Below, one piece after another: positions 32,170 to 44,660 of a stretch of DNA of 64,000 bases (its first letter is position 1; each line of letters begins with the position of its first letter). The DNA comes from Fragum whitleyi. Taxonomy: Eukaryota > Mollusca > Bivalvia > Cardiida > Cardiidae. The position numbers and the translations under genes were made by a program. Below the pieces are notes generated by a model. It was not told where the DNA came from. It worked only from the letters and a program-made list of their open reading frames with translations, and did no database searches. The stretch lies in contig OX411549.1 in the NCBI GenBank assembly GCA_948146395.1, positions 26,166,655 through 26,230,654 on the forward strand, in the 5' to 3' direction.

Positions 32170-33450
32170 CCGTTACACATAACCCTTATCCTTACCAGAA
32201 AAATAGCATTTTTCGATATTTTTTAGTGCCCGTGACCTTTTTTTTAAACAATCAATCGTAAATCATATATCAACTGACGCAACTAAATTTTGTTAACTTT
32301 AATAGAAAAATTTAATGGGTTCGGTGAAATAGATAAGGAGAAAATAGGCCCTTATCCTTGGCGCCGTTGGGACCAAATAATACACATATACGCGCGGAAC
32401 CATGAGTTGTGCTATCATTTGATAGCTTAATCGACCCAATGTTCTGATCATAGTGTCTTACAGTCTGTAACTATTTTTTTCATGCAAGATATTCCTGAAA
32501 ATTTTAGTAATAAATCGTATTTTTATGTGGAAATAACCCTTATCCTTAAACTTATTTAAACGCGTTTGCAGACAAAATTACATCAAATTATATTTTCTAT
32601 GGTCATAATTGCTTGCAATTAATATTTTCTTTTGCAGATAAATATTCTACACTTTTTTCTGCAAGTTTGATAGCATTTGGTCAAATAGTTTTTGTTAATG
32701 TAATGATAACCCTTATCACTAGCCGATCAACAAAGAGCTGTTTTCCGCCCTAGAAAGCTGACGATTTGAGTTTAGATATAATCAAAGTAGCGGTTTCTAC
32801 CCGGATATATCCCGTCCTCTTGACAGGATACAGTTTAGTTCCAAATTCAAGTTCTAAGATCCATTTCTAAGAAATCTGGGCGAAAAATAACCCTTTTCTT
32901 TATAAAAATTGGATCTTACTTTTTCTTACTTTGACATTTCATTGAATCTAATTACCTCTTTTTTATCTCCTAACTATCGTGTTTATATCATATTCACATA
33001 CAGAAATATGTACCAGACTGCTGCTTAACGTTTTAAGGTATTTGGTCGAATAGGTTCAGGCATAAGAGCAGATAACCCTTTGCCCGGTTCGATCGGAAAA
33101 AAAGTGGTGTATTGCTTTATTAACGGCCAAACAACGCAAAAATATAATCTAACCCACATTTTTAAACAAGAAATATCTTTTTCGCGTCACAATTTACAAA
33201 AAAACAATCAAAATGTCGCTTTTAAAAACAACTGATAGCGATTTTTGGCTTAAATTAGCCCCTATCGTTTCAATAATTGGGTGCGATTTTCTGATTTTTC
33301 TTCGCCAAAATGGCGCATTTTGATAAAAATAATTTCCTTTTAAGAGCAGCTTTACACGCACAAATATATTTATCAACTTTGCTAATATTATGAAACCAAA
33401 TGTATCATAATTTTTTCCAGAAATTGAGCAAAAAACCCTTGCGCCGGACC
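32170..33450 (+). repeat. Highly diverged ~180-bp tandem array (about eight units)
   Basis: The anchor ATAACCCTTATCCTT or a variant recurs at 32181, 32347, 32535, 32707, 32889, 33074, 33256 (TTAGCCCCTATC) and 33435. The steps are 166-188 bp. Ahead of several anchors is a second shared segment (GCATTTGGTCAAATAG, GTATTTGGTCGAATAGG, GGGTTCGGTGAAATAG). Units otherwise share little. Confidence 0.65.
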
Positions 33451-33466
33451 CCCCCCCCCCCCCCCC
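33449..33466 (+). repeat. C18 homopolymer
   Basis: A run of 18 C next to the last unit of the diverged 180-bp array. A G15 run lies at 3298-3312. Confidence 0.88.
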
Positions 33467-33854
33467 TTCCCAGAGAGTCCCGATTATGTATACTAGACTT
33501 ATAAGACAATGCGCTTGACATTGATTGATTAGATTATTTGCGTCAATTTGCAGTCTAACGTCTTTGAAAATGTTAATTTCTTTCAGATTCAGTCGAAGGA
33601 GGCAAAGAACTGGAAAGAAATAAGCACGAAACTTATGTGCAAAAAGATGCAAAATTGCGATCTAACAGTGGGATTTACGTCTAAAAAGTATATGAAAAAG
33701 TGTCAGATGGCCCCTTTTTGCTTGACTTCTCATTCAAATAGTATAAACAACAACTTTTTGTGCTAAAACATGTTGATTTGAAGTGATTTTGCACGAATAA
33801 TGCGGGTAACGATATAAAAAGTCGAAAGAATAGTACAAATCTATGCATATTGCA

Positions 33855-34347
33855 TTTAGGTTACAGGGAACTATCACATTTCCCGTTGTCGGCCATTATA
33901 ACAAAAGCCTATATAGCTCATTCCCAAAAATTGACGGGAAGTCAAGCCTTATATCAAATTAAAGAAAAATCAGTCGTGCATCCAAATAGACCATTTTAAA
34001 TATGGCATGATCCGTTTTTTCAATGAGTAATGACGTCATCTTTAAGTGAACCCTCCCCACCCGCCAAATTTCACAGTCGGGTCCGGAAAATACCCCGATG
34101 TCTAGAAAATGCCTCTCAAGACCCAAAATAGACTCTCACCTTTCCCATTTTGCACCTGACTTGTAGACACAATGTAAATCTTCGAAAATAAATGATTAGA
34201 TTTGATCTTGATAAATTATGGACCAATCAGAAGCCGCCCTTATCTTTGTTTACCTCACCGTTAATTCCCTAGACAAAATGTGACAGATGGCGGGTAGACA
34301 AAATGTGACAGATGGCGGGAGATTGTAATGGTTCCCTGTAACCTAAA
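33855..34347. mobile_element. Inverted-repeat element (TTTAGGTTACAGGGAAC ends)
   Basis: TTTAGGTTACAGGGAACTATCAC pairs with GATTGTAATGGTTCCCTGTAACCTAAA. The interior has a 24-bp tandem repeat (TAGACAAAATGTGACAGATGGCGGG twice, about 34271-34320). It abuts the MITE part at 34348. Confidence 0.65.
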
Positions 34348-34567
34348 GTGCCTAGTAAATCCTTCTAGAAACAGTAATAAAAAAGTACATAGATTCTAAT
34401 ACAAGGGGGTAATGAAATATCGCTAAATTCGTCCAATTGGACGAAACTATCGATATTACATTATCATTCTTTTATTTCATTCAAAACTCGCACATCTTAG
34501 TTATTAAATTCTATTCGAAATCATGTCAAAAACATTCATCTTGTCCGTTTGACGATTTTCTTAACTA
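34348..34567 (-). mobile_element. Right part of a Tc1-type MITE
   Basis: It lacks the left half. The palindrome again has the ATTCGTCC/GGACGAAA variant. Body and flank match the copy at 31461-31894 closely (AAGTGCCTAGTAAATCCTTCTAGA in both). The break lies exactly at the end of the inverted-repeat element 33855-34347. Confidence 0.7.
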
Positions 34568-34582
34568 TATATTTATACAGCA

Positions 34583-34705
34583 AATTTGCTGTAGAGATGT
34601 ATCAAAGAAGCGCGAAATAATGCTTGTGACTTTTGTTACCGTTTAGATTTATTGTATTATAGATAGTAATTTTATAATTTTAGATAACCTGGAAAAAAGA
34701 AAACC
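34583..34705 (+). repeat. Duplicated ~125-bp segment, copy 2
   Basis: TTGCTGTAGAGATGTATCAAAG, TAATGCTTGTGACTTTTGTTACCG and GATAACCTGGAAAAAAGAAAA. It lies directly after the MITE part 34348-34567, whereas copy 1 precedes the matching MITE. Confidence 0.75.
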
Positions 34706-35310
34706 TTTAATAAAAGGTGAATTGGTCAAAGTCTGTCAAAAAGTTTTTGTGAGCGTAGCTATGTTTATGTTTAAGAAAAATATAACACTTAAATTAAAGG
34801 AATTTTCAAAAAAAAAAGTCTTAGATGGTACAAACAGAAACTTCGAAACGGTGCCTTGGTTTTAATCATCGTACGTATGCTTAGTGCATAGCGGCATTGT
34901 TTAGAACATGTCAATAAATTGGCCTCTTAACCCTTTTCCGGCGAAGAAACAAAGAAATAAGTAATAAGGTGAAAACGAATAAATAATGTAAATTAGAAAT
35001 TAGAGTTTAGAATTCCATTTCCAGAAATGTACTGATCAATCAAACAAGGAATATGTAATCGAAGTTTATTAAACGGTAGATTATTCTATAAGATTCTAAA
35101 CTACGTGAAAAGATATGTCCTTAATACATAAATATAGCTATCAAAGGATCTATATATTTCGATTCGTATTTCGCTCTTCTTCAAGAAGGTTCATTCCTTC
35201 GACTTAATATTTCTGAATGCAGGTGCGCGAGAAAATTATTTGGAAAAGATACTTCTTAAAAAGTCTGCAGTAGATTGTGACCAGGCCATCCGTTTTATCG
35301 AGTTTGCTTT

Positions 35311-35500
35311 TCGACTATTTGTCTCTCACGAATGGGTTGATAATCGTAGACCTATGCTAGATAGTAGCTAGAGGCTAGGAAAGGATGTGACGGTTGTACT
35401 GGTGAGCGATATACAAAGAATCCATTGTTAGGTGCTCCAGCCACCACGATATAACTGCAAAAATGTTGAAAGCGGCGTAAAACTCCATATAATCAATCAA
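35311..35500 (+). mobile_element. SINE body and tail
   Basis: TCGACTATTTGTCTCTCACGAATGGGTTGATAATCGTAGACC through GCCACCACGATATAACTG to AATCAATCAATG. Head missing. Confidence 0.7.
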
Positions 35501-35639
35501 TGATCGAGTTTGCTACAATTTCGACAAACTTTTAAGCAATTTTCCTGCGAAATAGACTTTGAAGTTCGATAAACGTATTCAAGCCCTGTATAAGATTTTA
35601 ATTCCATAAGTAATAAATTGAAAAAAAACCCAAACAAAT

Positions 35640-35709
35640 AAAACACAAACAAACAAACAATCAAAAACAAAAAAAAAAAAAACAAAAAAAAAAAAAAAAA
35701 AAAAAAAAA
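35640..35709 (+). repeat. A-rich tract
   Basis: AAACAAAC-type units run into nearly 40 A with few interruptions. The minus-strand Phe-rich ORF here is spurious. Confidence 0.88.
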
Positions 35710-35749
35710 CACTTCATCTGTGAAATATAGATACAATTAGAAATTGATT

Positions 35750-36980
35750 ATTCAAAATATAAGATGATTAACTCAGATCGGTTACACAAAATGCACTTAT
35801 ACGACTTCAATTTCGACAAACTTATAAGCAATTCAAATGCGAAATAGACTTCAATAAAAAATTAGATAATGGCTACTTTACCTTTTCTCTTTTTATTCTA
35901 TATAATGATAAGGGTTTATAACAATACGTATAGAATATGCCAAGGAAACGAAAGAGAATCTATCCAGGTAAGAAAAGAGTGAGTGTGTGGCTTGAAGGAG
36001 GAGAACAGTGTTCCGTATATACCTAGGTTTCTTATCAATTGTTATCTGAGCATCAGCACATTATCTCACCAACTCTACGTGCCTATAACTGTCATTCTAA
36101 ATACCAAATACATTAGAAAACCTTGGAACATAAGCCTACATGTTAATAGCAAACTGTTTGTGTTGCATACTTTGTGAAGGAATTCTATATCTCTAGTGGA
36201 ATTGTAGCAAATAAGCATGTGTTGGTTAGGTTTTTGGAACAGTAATTAAAAGCTCAACAGGTATAATTGCTCGGACACCATGTGTGGTCTTAACCGTAGG
36301 GAATTTAAAAAATCCAAGACTGTGAATCCGTCAAAGTGTTTATTTGTAGTATTTCTAGTAATTGGAATTTTCCTTGTTTTTGGATAAAGACTAAAGACTG
36401 TCAATGGATTGTGATTGCTCCTCTGGACAAATTCTAAATGGGATACATGAAAACGAATGAGCTGGAAAAAGGTAGGTTCGAATACTTTATTTTCATTCAC
36501 TCGTCCTGAAATGTACCAAATGTATACGTATACAGAGAGTACACCTATAACAGTTTACGCTGGCAGCTGCAAAGACTGAAAACTGTTTCTGTTTCTAGAT
36601 CTTGATGAACTCAATTTTCAACTTCACACATAAAAAAAAGAACAAGCAAAGCGTTCAGTCAGCCTTTTAAAAACAATTCACGAAATATTTTTAAAGTCTC
36701 CTTTTTCAAATGATGGGTCGGCTAAAAATGAGAAATGTCACGAACGTTCAAAATAATTCTTTTTGCTTGATAATACTTGAAGGTGACCGCCCTCAAATGC
36801 AATAAGGTGAGAATCATATACATGTACATGTATGCTACATGTATGTTAAATGTACATTACATGCATAAGCAAATTCACGAGGTGTTCAAATAATGTGTAA
36901 TTTTCGCATGTCCGTAGGGACTGTATTAGTTTGTTTGTAGCCTACAATATACCTGTATGGCAATTGCTATAGGTACACCA
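35750..36980. other. Stretch without recognised genes
   Basis: Contains an ACATGTA-rich patch (36818-36870) and a short minus-strand ORF at 36246-36500 that I do not recognise and take as chance. Confidence 0.45.
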
Positions 36981-37055
36981 GCTTAAGTGAGTGATCAAAG
37001 GTATTTTTCTCTATACAGACATAGGCACAATGGACCATTGATCACTCACTTAAAC
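36981..37055 (+). mobile_element. ~73-bp MITE (CTTAAGTGAGTGATCAAAGG ends)
   Basis: GCTTAAGTGAGTGATCAAAGG and CCATTGATCACTCACTTAAAC are the arms. Its reverse complement matches the element at 45100 across the loop as well (CTGTATAGAGAAAAATACC). Confidence 0.75.
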
Positions 37056-37902
37056 TTGTACGAGTGATCTTATCGGATAAGTAGGTTTACAAAAGATCAC
37101 CGCGTCGAGACAAGCTCCTAAACGCTTTAAAAGGACAAGTTCATAGATTCGACTAGCGATATACATATAGCCTATATCTTTGTGGTGAGTGAAGATTAAT
37201 TTCGATATACACATAGCTTTTTTCGTAAAACTAAGTAATGACATGGCCCTGAAATTCCAAAATTACAAACGTCACCCTCGAAGCTGTTCCTCGACAAGGT
37301 CTTGCGTTGAATAAACTTTTCCCGCAAAGCACCATCTAGGTACCCGTTTAGCTGGAATAGATACAGAGGTCGTTATTCAAAGTTAATAAAGAAGCTGACA
37401 GTTTGAAGAAGCGGTTCCTGTATTATGTCTAACACACGAGGTCGTAGATTAAAGGTAAATCCGTGGGTGTCCTGAAACACGCACAGTTCGTCTGCACTCG
37501 CGTTTTTGCTAAAAAAAAGCATGAATGTTCATAGCTATGTTTGTTCCAAAGAATTAATATTGTTCGCATTATATTGATCATTCTTCTTTCCGAAAATATA
37601 TGTAATTATTTTCAAAATGCAGCCCTATATAGATTAATCTCATGCCGTTTTCAAATACTTCTGTTCGGATTGTATTACTTCCTCTCCTCTGTTTGGTTGA
37701 ATAAGTTTTCACCTATATAAACATTTCACACAGATTCCGGGTGACAATAGTGGATGCGGCTTAAAGGTACTTACTGAAAACAAACTTGCAATGTCTACAT
37801 TACGCCTGAAAAAATACGAAAATGAAAAGCTTAGAGAATGACGAGTTTCAAAACCTGGTCAAAATGTCTTCCAAAGTTATTGGTTAACATCTAAGAGATT
37901 TA

Positions 37903-38339
37903 CGGTTAACAACATCGTGAAATTTACAAGGTGATTGATTATGGAATGATTAAGGAATTAAGTTGAATGAATGTGTGGAGCGACTTTTGAGTGAATTTAA
38001 TGGGAGGTAATCCAGTATTGCAAATTTTGTTCAGGATGAAAAAAATTAGCAATACTTATTACATCCCTTTAATAAAATTATGTATACAAGTTCTATAGAT
38101 AGCTTCCTATTTCTTCGAGAACCCATGGGAAGCTTACAATTTCAATTAAATAAGTGAAATCCCGATTTTTCCCCATCTTTTTTTATTTTGAACGAAGTTG
38201 TTGTTATATGTTTTTCAGTGAGTTTGGATCATTTTTGAATGGTTGGGTGAGTGTCTGGAATGAATGAATGGAGCGCTGAGTGAACAATTTAGAATGGTCT
38301 TGATCGATTTAGATGTCAATTTCGCGATGTAATTAACTG
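37903..38339 (+). mobile_element. Tc1-type MITE copy, full length
   Basis: CGGTTAACAACATCGTGAAATTTACA at the left and GATGTCAATTTCGCGATGTAATTAACTG at the right, flanked by TA. It shows the ATGGGAGGTAATCCAGTATTGC half palindrome and the GAGCGCTGAGTGAAC right arm. Confidence 0.82.
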
Positions 38340-38893
38340 TAGTCTGACGTGACGTGACAAAGGTGTCCAAAGGAATGAGTGGGGTAATTTTCACTCTTTT
38401 GAGAAGCATAACAGAGATATCATCATTGCGTATGCATGGTCTATTTATTAAAAGAGACTAGAATAACATTGGATGGTTTTTAACTTTATGGGAAAATTGA
38501 TAATTCATCAATTAAAAGCGATTTTGTGACTTTTTAAAAGGAGAGTTACCGTCTCTTTCTCTTTCCTAACAACACCCTTTTAATTGAAAGTAATGGAAAC
38601 TGTTTCAAATTCAGATAACAGGTTTGACTTTCGTGTAAAGACACTTGATAAACAATCGGGTGGTATTTGGTATTTGGTTTTTGAGATCGTATAAATGTCG
38701 AGTGTCCGTTTATGAGCTTTGCCTTGTGTATATCCAACGCGGTTTCCTTACATTTACCAAGATCAAAGCGTGATGTATCATCAAAATCAACATGAAAACA
38801 AAAAAGTATTCTTTATTTAAAATAAGGAGCCCTTTTCCCAAGACCGGATCCCTATTCCCCCTGTGGAGTCCTTTGGACACCTTTTCGGAAGAA

Positions 38894-38985
38894 AACAACA
38901 ACAACAACAACAACAACGAAAAACAAACAAACAAACAAAATTAAATAAAAAAAGACAAAAAAAAAAAAACGACAAAAAAAAACCA
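38894..38985 (+). repeat. (CAA)n, (AAAC)n and A-rich tract
   Basis: Seven or so CAA units, then AAACAAACAAACAAAA and A-runs. Gives Gln- and Lys-rich chance ORFs. Confidence 0.88.
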
Positions 38986-39049
38986 ACACAAGAGAAAAAC
39001 GACGATATACGATATACGTACCAGCGTTTTTCGAAAGCGCATTCTTATA

Positions 39050-39171
39050 GTTCATAACATCGTCAAAATGACAAGTTAATTGATATTGGAATGAATGATT
39101 GGGGCGCTGAGCGAGCGGTTTTGAATGGTTTTGATCGAGGTAAATGTTAATTTCACGATGTTATTAACTAT
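39050..39171 (+). mobile_element. Short deletion derivative of the Tc1-type MITE
   Basis: Only about 120 bp: a worn left tip (CATAACATCGTCAAAATGACAAG) runs through one GAATG repeat stretch straight into GGGGCGCTGAGCGAGCGG and the right end TTAATTTCACGATGTTATTAACT. The entire central palindrome and body are gone. Confidence 0.65.
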
Positions 39172-39215
39172 TACCTTGAAGTATGACAAAGTTGATTGCT
39201 TGCCAAAAAAACGCA

Positions 39216-39507
39216 AATGATTTGCGATATTAATTACCTCCCTTTAATAAAATATGTATTCAAGTTCCATAAATAGCTTCCTATTTCTTCAAGAATCAAT
39301 CAAACGCTATTAATTTTATTAATGTCAGTGAAATCGCGATTTTTTTCTAGCTACGTTTATTTTGAATATGGTTCTTTTCCTGATATGTTTTTGGATGGCT
39401 TTAGAATGGTTTGAGTGAGTGTTTGAAATGGATGATTGGAACGCTGGGTTAGTGTCTAATAATGGGTTTGCTTGAGATGAATGTCATTTTCACGATGTTA
39501 TTAACTG
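39216..39507 (+). mobile_element. 5'-truncated Tc1-type MITE
   Basis: It begins inside the central palindrome (GATTTGCGATATTAATTACCTCCCTTTAAT) and continues through the body to CATTTTCACGATGTTATTAACTG followed by TA. It sits 45 bp after the deletion derivative, so the two may be parts of one rearranged copy. Confidence 0.68.
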
Positions 39508-40046
39508 TAACCATGAAGATGATTGCTTGCCGAAAAACGCGAATGTTTTACATGTACATCATCAGTTCGGCATTTCGATAGGTCTAGTATAAATTTTAAG
39601 GTGGGATGTTCTTCTACAAAGATTTATGTCAATGTATATTCTGAAATTTGTATAATATATACACATATCATAGGTAGGAAAAGAAAACGTTGCAAAGAAC
39701 AAGGTTTCTTCAATTTACACAATTTGTTTACGCTGTGATATTGTTATCTGTAATTTGTATAGTGCATCTGGCTTATTGCAAGTTGTCTGAATGGGTTTTT
39801 AATCGGGCCTCTTGGCAGTAAATGCAATAAACTGCTGGCCCTAATAGTCAATATGAAACCAAATCCTTCATAAACATACCTTATGTCCACTGTACTCCTT
39901 GACAGATCAAGTAATATTTTGAACCTTGGTAATTCAAATGGGAAAATATGATAAAGTCACTTCGACTTTGCACGAAAAAAAAAAACCCGGTAAAATAAGA
40001 GCATTTGCTCGAGATTTTTGCAAGAGCAATACACCTTGGGCCTGTT

Positions 40047-40262
40047 TCACTAAACATCTTACGATAATTTTTTGCGTAAGTCAAAAATTAAAGTTGCTTC
40101 TACAGTAGTAACTAAACATAGAATTCTGCCATGCATTATCTCATTGGAATCGTCTCCTTCAGACGATTCCAATGAGATAGTGCAAGACAGAATCTAACAA
40201 TGAATGAAAACACCAGGTACGATTTGTGATTTTGACTTACGGTTAATTTGTTCGTAAGTAGT
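40047..40262. mobile_element. Second copy of the AAGTCAAAA MITE
   Basis: CGTAAGTCAAAAATTAAAGTTGC, then ATCTCATTGGAATCGTCTCC / AGACGATTCCAATGAGAT, then TTTTGACTTACGG. The central hairpin also occurs alone near 13960-14010 and 50820-50860. Confidence 0.7.
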
Positions 40263-40435
40263 TTAGAAAAACGGCCCCCTTGAATACACACTTATTTGGA
40301 TCCCCAAAGTTCACTTGCAATTGGTTAAATACAAGAACATGAAAAGGTTAAAAATGGTGGATATCGAAGAAAAATTTTTTTTGTTTGTTTGTTTTTTCGG
40401 TAATTGGCTATACCATGACTTTTGTATATAACATA

Positions 40436-40890
40436 CAGTTAGTTACATCGTGAAATTGATATTCATCGCAATCAAAAACATTTCCAATCGCTCACTCAGC
40501 AATCCATTTATTCATTCCAAACACTCACTCCAACCGCTTAAAAGCGCTCCATAAATCACTGAAATGCTAAGATCAACAACTACATTCAAAATAAAAATAG
40601 CTAGAAAAAAACACGATTTCACCGACATGATGAAATTATAAGTGACTGGTTGGTCCTCGAAATGATAAAAAACTATTTATAGAACTTGAATGCATATTTT
40701 AGTAAAGGGAGGTAATACATATCGCTAATTTTGTTCATCCAGAACAAAATTATCGATGTTGGATTATCTCCCTTTAATTGGATTATCTCCCTTTAATTTC
40801 ACTCAAAACTCACTCATCGCACTCATTCATTTTCAATCCAAAATTATTCCAAATTCTATCGATTTGTTAATTTCAAGATGTCGTTTACTG
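40436..40890 (-). mobile_element. Tc1-type MITE copy
   Basis: TA-flanked CAGTTAGTTACATCGTGAAATTGA to AATTTCAAGATGTCGTTTACTG. The palindrome arm GGATTATCTCCCTTTAATT is tandemly duplicated (about 40760-40800), a local slip inside the element. Confidence 0.78.
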
Positions 40891-41092
40891 TATTGTATCT
40901 AAATTTGAGGGAGAGGAATGATAATTATGCAAATTCGAAGGAATTTTCGCCGGGTCTTCCGCACGTTGTGAGTGAATTCCTTCTCGATGGGTTATTAATA
41001 GCTGTCCGTATCAATTAATGTAATTCATATGCTATCATACCAATGGTTAATCGCGGCAACCACAATCGGGCCTTTGATTCAAAACCGTATTA

Positions 41093-41523
41093 CAGTTAAC
41101 AATATAGTGAAATTGACATTCATCTCGATCAAAACCATTCCAAAATCACTCGTTAAACGCTCCATTCATTCATTTCAAACACTCACTCAAACCATTCAAA
41201 AAACGCTCCAACTCAAAGATAGAATTGGCAACGTCATTCAAAATAAATAAAGCTAGAAAAAATCGCAATTTCACTCACATTATTCAAATTGTAAGCGTCT
41301 GATATGTTTATGAAGAAATATGAACCATTTATAGAACTTGTATGCATATTTTGTTAAAAGGACGTAATTAATATCGCAAATTTTTTTCATCCTGAACAAA
41401 ATTTGCGATATTGGATTACTTCCCATTAAATTAACTCAAAACTCGCTCCACGTACTCATTCAATTTCATCCCAATATCATTCCAAAGTCATTCACCTTGT
41501 CAATTTCACGATGTTGTTAACTG
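41093..41523 (-). mobile_element. Tc1-type MITE copy, full length
   Basis: CAGTTAACAATATAGTGAAATTGACATTC to GTCAATTTCACGATGTTGTTAACTG with TA on both sides. The central palindrome pairs ATCGCAAATTTTTTTCATCC with GAACAAAATTTGCGATAT. Confidence 0.82.
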
Positions 41524-42184
41524 TAAATATTCTCATTGAATATCATCGAGGAAAAAAAGATCCATAAAAGAAACTTTGAATATACCATCATATTATTCGG
41601 GATTCTCGTAAATGATACTGGACACTGAAATCTGACTGCTTGGTAGTTTGTGCCCATATTTCTCAAACATCGTCCATACATAGATATAACCACATGCTAA
41701 ATAAATATATATGTACAGTCGGTCATTGCGAATTAAGTTTCCTTAGAAAAAGACGGTATTCTACAAAATTAAAACAAGACGTGTGTTGAAAAATCCACAC
41801 TAAGTCGTTTTACTGTTTTATTCTTTCACATTGTTTGTTGTATTGGAATGGACTTTTAGATTTCTAAATGCAAACACGTGTTTTTTTGTTCGTCGATAAA
41901 AATCAAAGTTTGATTTCGGCTCCTGGAGACCAAAACCTAAACCTAAGGTTCGGAAGCAAATGCTTTGAACTACACGTTCAAGAGCAGATGAATTCAATAG
42001 GATTAAAACTAAAATAATGCATTGAATGGGGTCCCTCATCAGCATCACCACCACCACCACCACAACAACGGCAAACCTACAACACCTACAGAGAAAATGG
42101 AAGGATTATTTATTTATAACCTTGTTCCTAATATGTCCAACGTCGCCGGAATTAAACAACCATGTTGAATATTTTTGATATTTC

Positions 42185-42500
42185 ACGGATGTTATTACCC
42201 CGGGTGAATAACTGCAAATGAGCTAAGACTGTTTACTGATCTTATTTGTTTAACGTGACGTCATTATGCATCTGATGAGGTCATAAAGCAAATATGTTGC
42301 GCAGAAAAAAGATTAATTGATATATTTTTTGCAATTTCATCGATGTACCCCAGAATTTCGATCATATTATAAAAAGAGTTCTGAATTTATGATCCTAAAG
42401 TGCTAAATTTTTAAAACTCGTCATTCTAAACTGGTTAAAACTTGGCAAATCCTCGCTTTTAATTATTAATAGATAACTCGTTTAATGAATGTGATATTCA
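42185..42500 (+). repeat. Dispersed ~300-bp repeat, copy 2
   Basis: CGTGACGTCATTATGCATCTGATGAGGTCATAAAGCAAATATG, GTTCTGAATTTATGATCC and TAAAACTTGGCAAATCCTCGC. The similarity to 4611-4905 is patchy but collinear. Confidence 0.5.
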
Positions 42501-42519
42501 ATGACTTGAACCTAAAATG

Positions 42520-43930
42520 CGAAGTCCATTTTGTGATGCCCACATGTGGCTATAATAGACCTGACCATTGGAACACACGTCAGGTGTTGTTTATAGTCTA
42601 GAAGCCATGTTTCTAATTATTCCCTTACACCACAATATATTACAACCAATAAAGACATGGGCAATGGCCAAACTACTTATAATGTGTTGCCTTTCTCCAA
42701 ATTTCGAGACAAGATGGGAAACAGAGTCTTTAATATTTAATATCTCAAGTATAAATATAGTCTTAATATAAGCATACTTTCTCTTTGTCAATTTTAATCG
42801 CCCAACTAAAGTTGAAAATCTCGAGTTTCTTCTCTTCCAACTTCTTGCATGCTTGATTTATATATCGTATCGAATTTCCCGTTCAGGTTTTGAATATTGA
42901 AAATGTATTTGTATATACAATCTTGACGAGCTTGTCATTATGATATTTCATATTTGTAAATTATTTTTTTGTATGACGAGAAACTGTACAGTCTGGGTCA
43001 ATAAAATATTCTCTATAGTCAAATTTATTTTGTGTTTTGATCGAAAAAGAAAAGTGAAACGATTACTTATGAGCAAGCAGTCGCTTAATAGGGCTACAGA
43101 AAATGGCATCACGAAAGAATTTCTTTGATTATCATTAAAAGAGTATAATGCTCTTTTCTTGAAACATAACAATTTGACTGCGGTGAATGAATGTGCTTCA
43201 AACATGTACATGTGTTGTGTCTATGGTGTAATTAACAATCTCTTCAATTTGATTTCATTGTATTAAAACATATACAAAACATTTAATGGATACACATGCA
43301 AGACTATTGGCCGACTGTTACCGAAACGCCCCCGGATCTTATTCTGTCAGCCCCTGTTGTGTCCAGATATTGTTTTTGTTGTTATTTTGAGAGAATTAAG
43401 TTTTTACATTACCAATTACACGTTGATAAGTTTCTTTTCTATGTTTTTTTTTTATGTAGATATAGACTTTATGTTTGAATATACGGGATTCAACTGATCT
43501 GCGAAAGCTTTATCGATTCTTTGCAACAATAATCGAGTTATGAAACAATCACTTTTGGTCTGCAATTGTTTTAGCAATTGCATTGCATATGCCCCCCCTC
43601 TCCAGTTTCCTGTCCCATCCCCTCTCCCATCAGTTTTCAGTCTAATCTTCAGTTAGAAGATACATTCCAATACCTGACAAAATGCTTTTTACATGTACAG
43701 GATGGAGATAAATCCAACAATTCAATCTGTGCGTGAAGTGAAGTCCAGCCATTTAGCAGATAGGGTCGCTAAACAGTTCGTGTAAAATCTTTGCTGGTTG
43801 TCGTAAAAATCGTTAAGTCACCACAAGTCTACATGGCGCCATCTTTGCAAGCCAAGGGTTCCAATTCCGCTATGTTCCTTACATGGTGGAGTTAGAAATC
43901 TTGTCTTGCGAAGATGACAAAACGCTGTGT
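42520..43930. other. Stretch without recognised genes
   Basis: No conserved motif, repeat family or convincing exon was seen. The ORFs at 42568 and 42940 have no ordered domain features. Confidence 0.45.
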
Positions 43931-44660
43931 CAAGATTCCGGTGAGTCTGCGTAGCTGCATAGGCTGATTTGAATATTTACTCGGCACACTTTTTTAATTG
44001 TCGAACATGTCACACACAGGCTCAAATGAAATATTATAAAAGCCAAAGCTTTATATGATACTTTCTGTTTGAAGTCTATTCCAAGATACTTGATTTTATG
44101 ATGAATCTTTACTCGTGTAATCAATCCCTATTATTTATCACTTAGTGCTCATTAACGAATGTTACTGTGTTTACTGCCTATTTATTTCAATTAAAAACAT
44201 GCCAACTTCTTGCTGTTTTGCTCAAGGGCGTGTTCAAGTGCAGAAAAGTTACCCATTGAGAGGCAGTTTGTTGATCAATTTCCAAAGTATATATAGGGTT
44301 AATTCACGTTTTTAAGTTGGAATGCGGAGCAATTCCAACTTAGATTTAACAAAACCGCAAAATGAACACAAGATAATTCCATTTCGGGTTTTCTGATAAC
44401 ACATATCACGTGAACAGGATGTGAATACACTTCGGCCCATTTCGTTTATCTCAACTTGACATAGACATACAGTTTATTTCATCAAAAAGTAATAGTGTTG
44501 AACAATTACACAACTATCACTTCATGTAAATTATTAACACGCTAATTTATGTTTAAACGATATTTATTGAAACTTGCGTACGAATTTACTTGTATCACAT
44601 ATTTGCATTGCTATATTTGGAAATCATGTGATAAGTCATGTCCAATAAAGTCAGCTATTG

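Noticed and set aside
32170..33450. Telomere-like repeat (AACCCT resemblance)
   Set aside because: The AACCCT-like anchor occurs once per ~180 bp, not in tandem, so it is not telomeric.
33194..33652. 152-codon minus-strand ORF
   Set aside because: It runs through the C18 tract (Gly run) and the decayed tandem array, with no domain features.
36818..36870. ACATGTA-rich patch as a regulatory site
   Set aside because: Simple low-complexity sequence with no further support.
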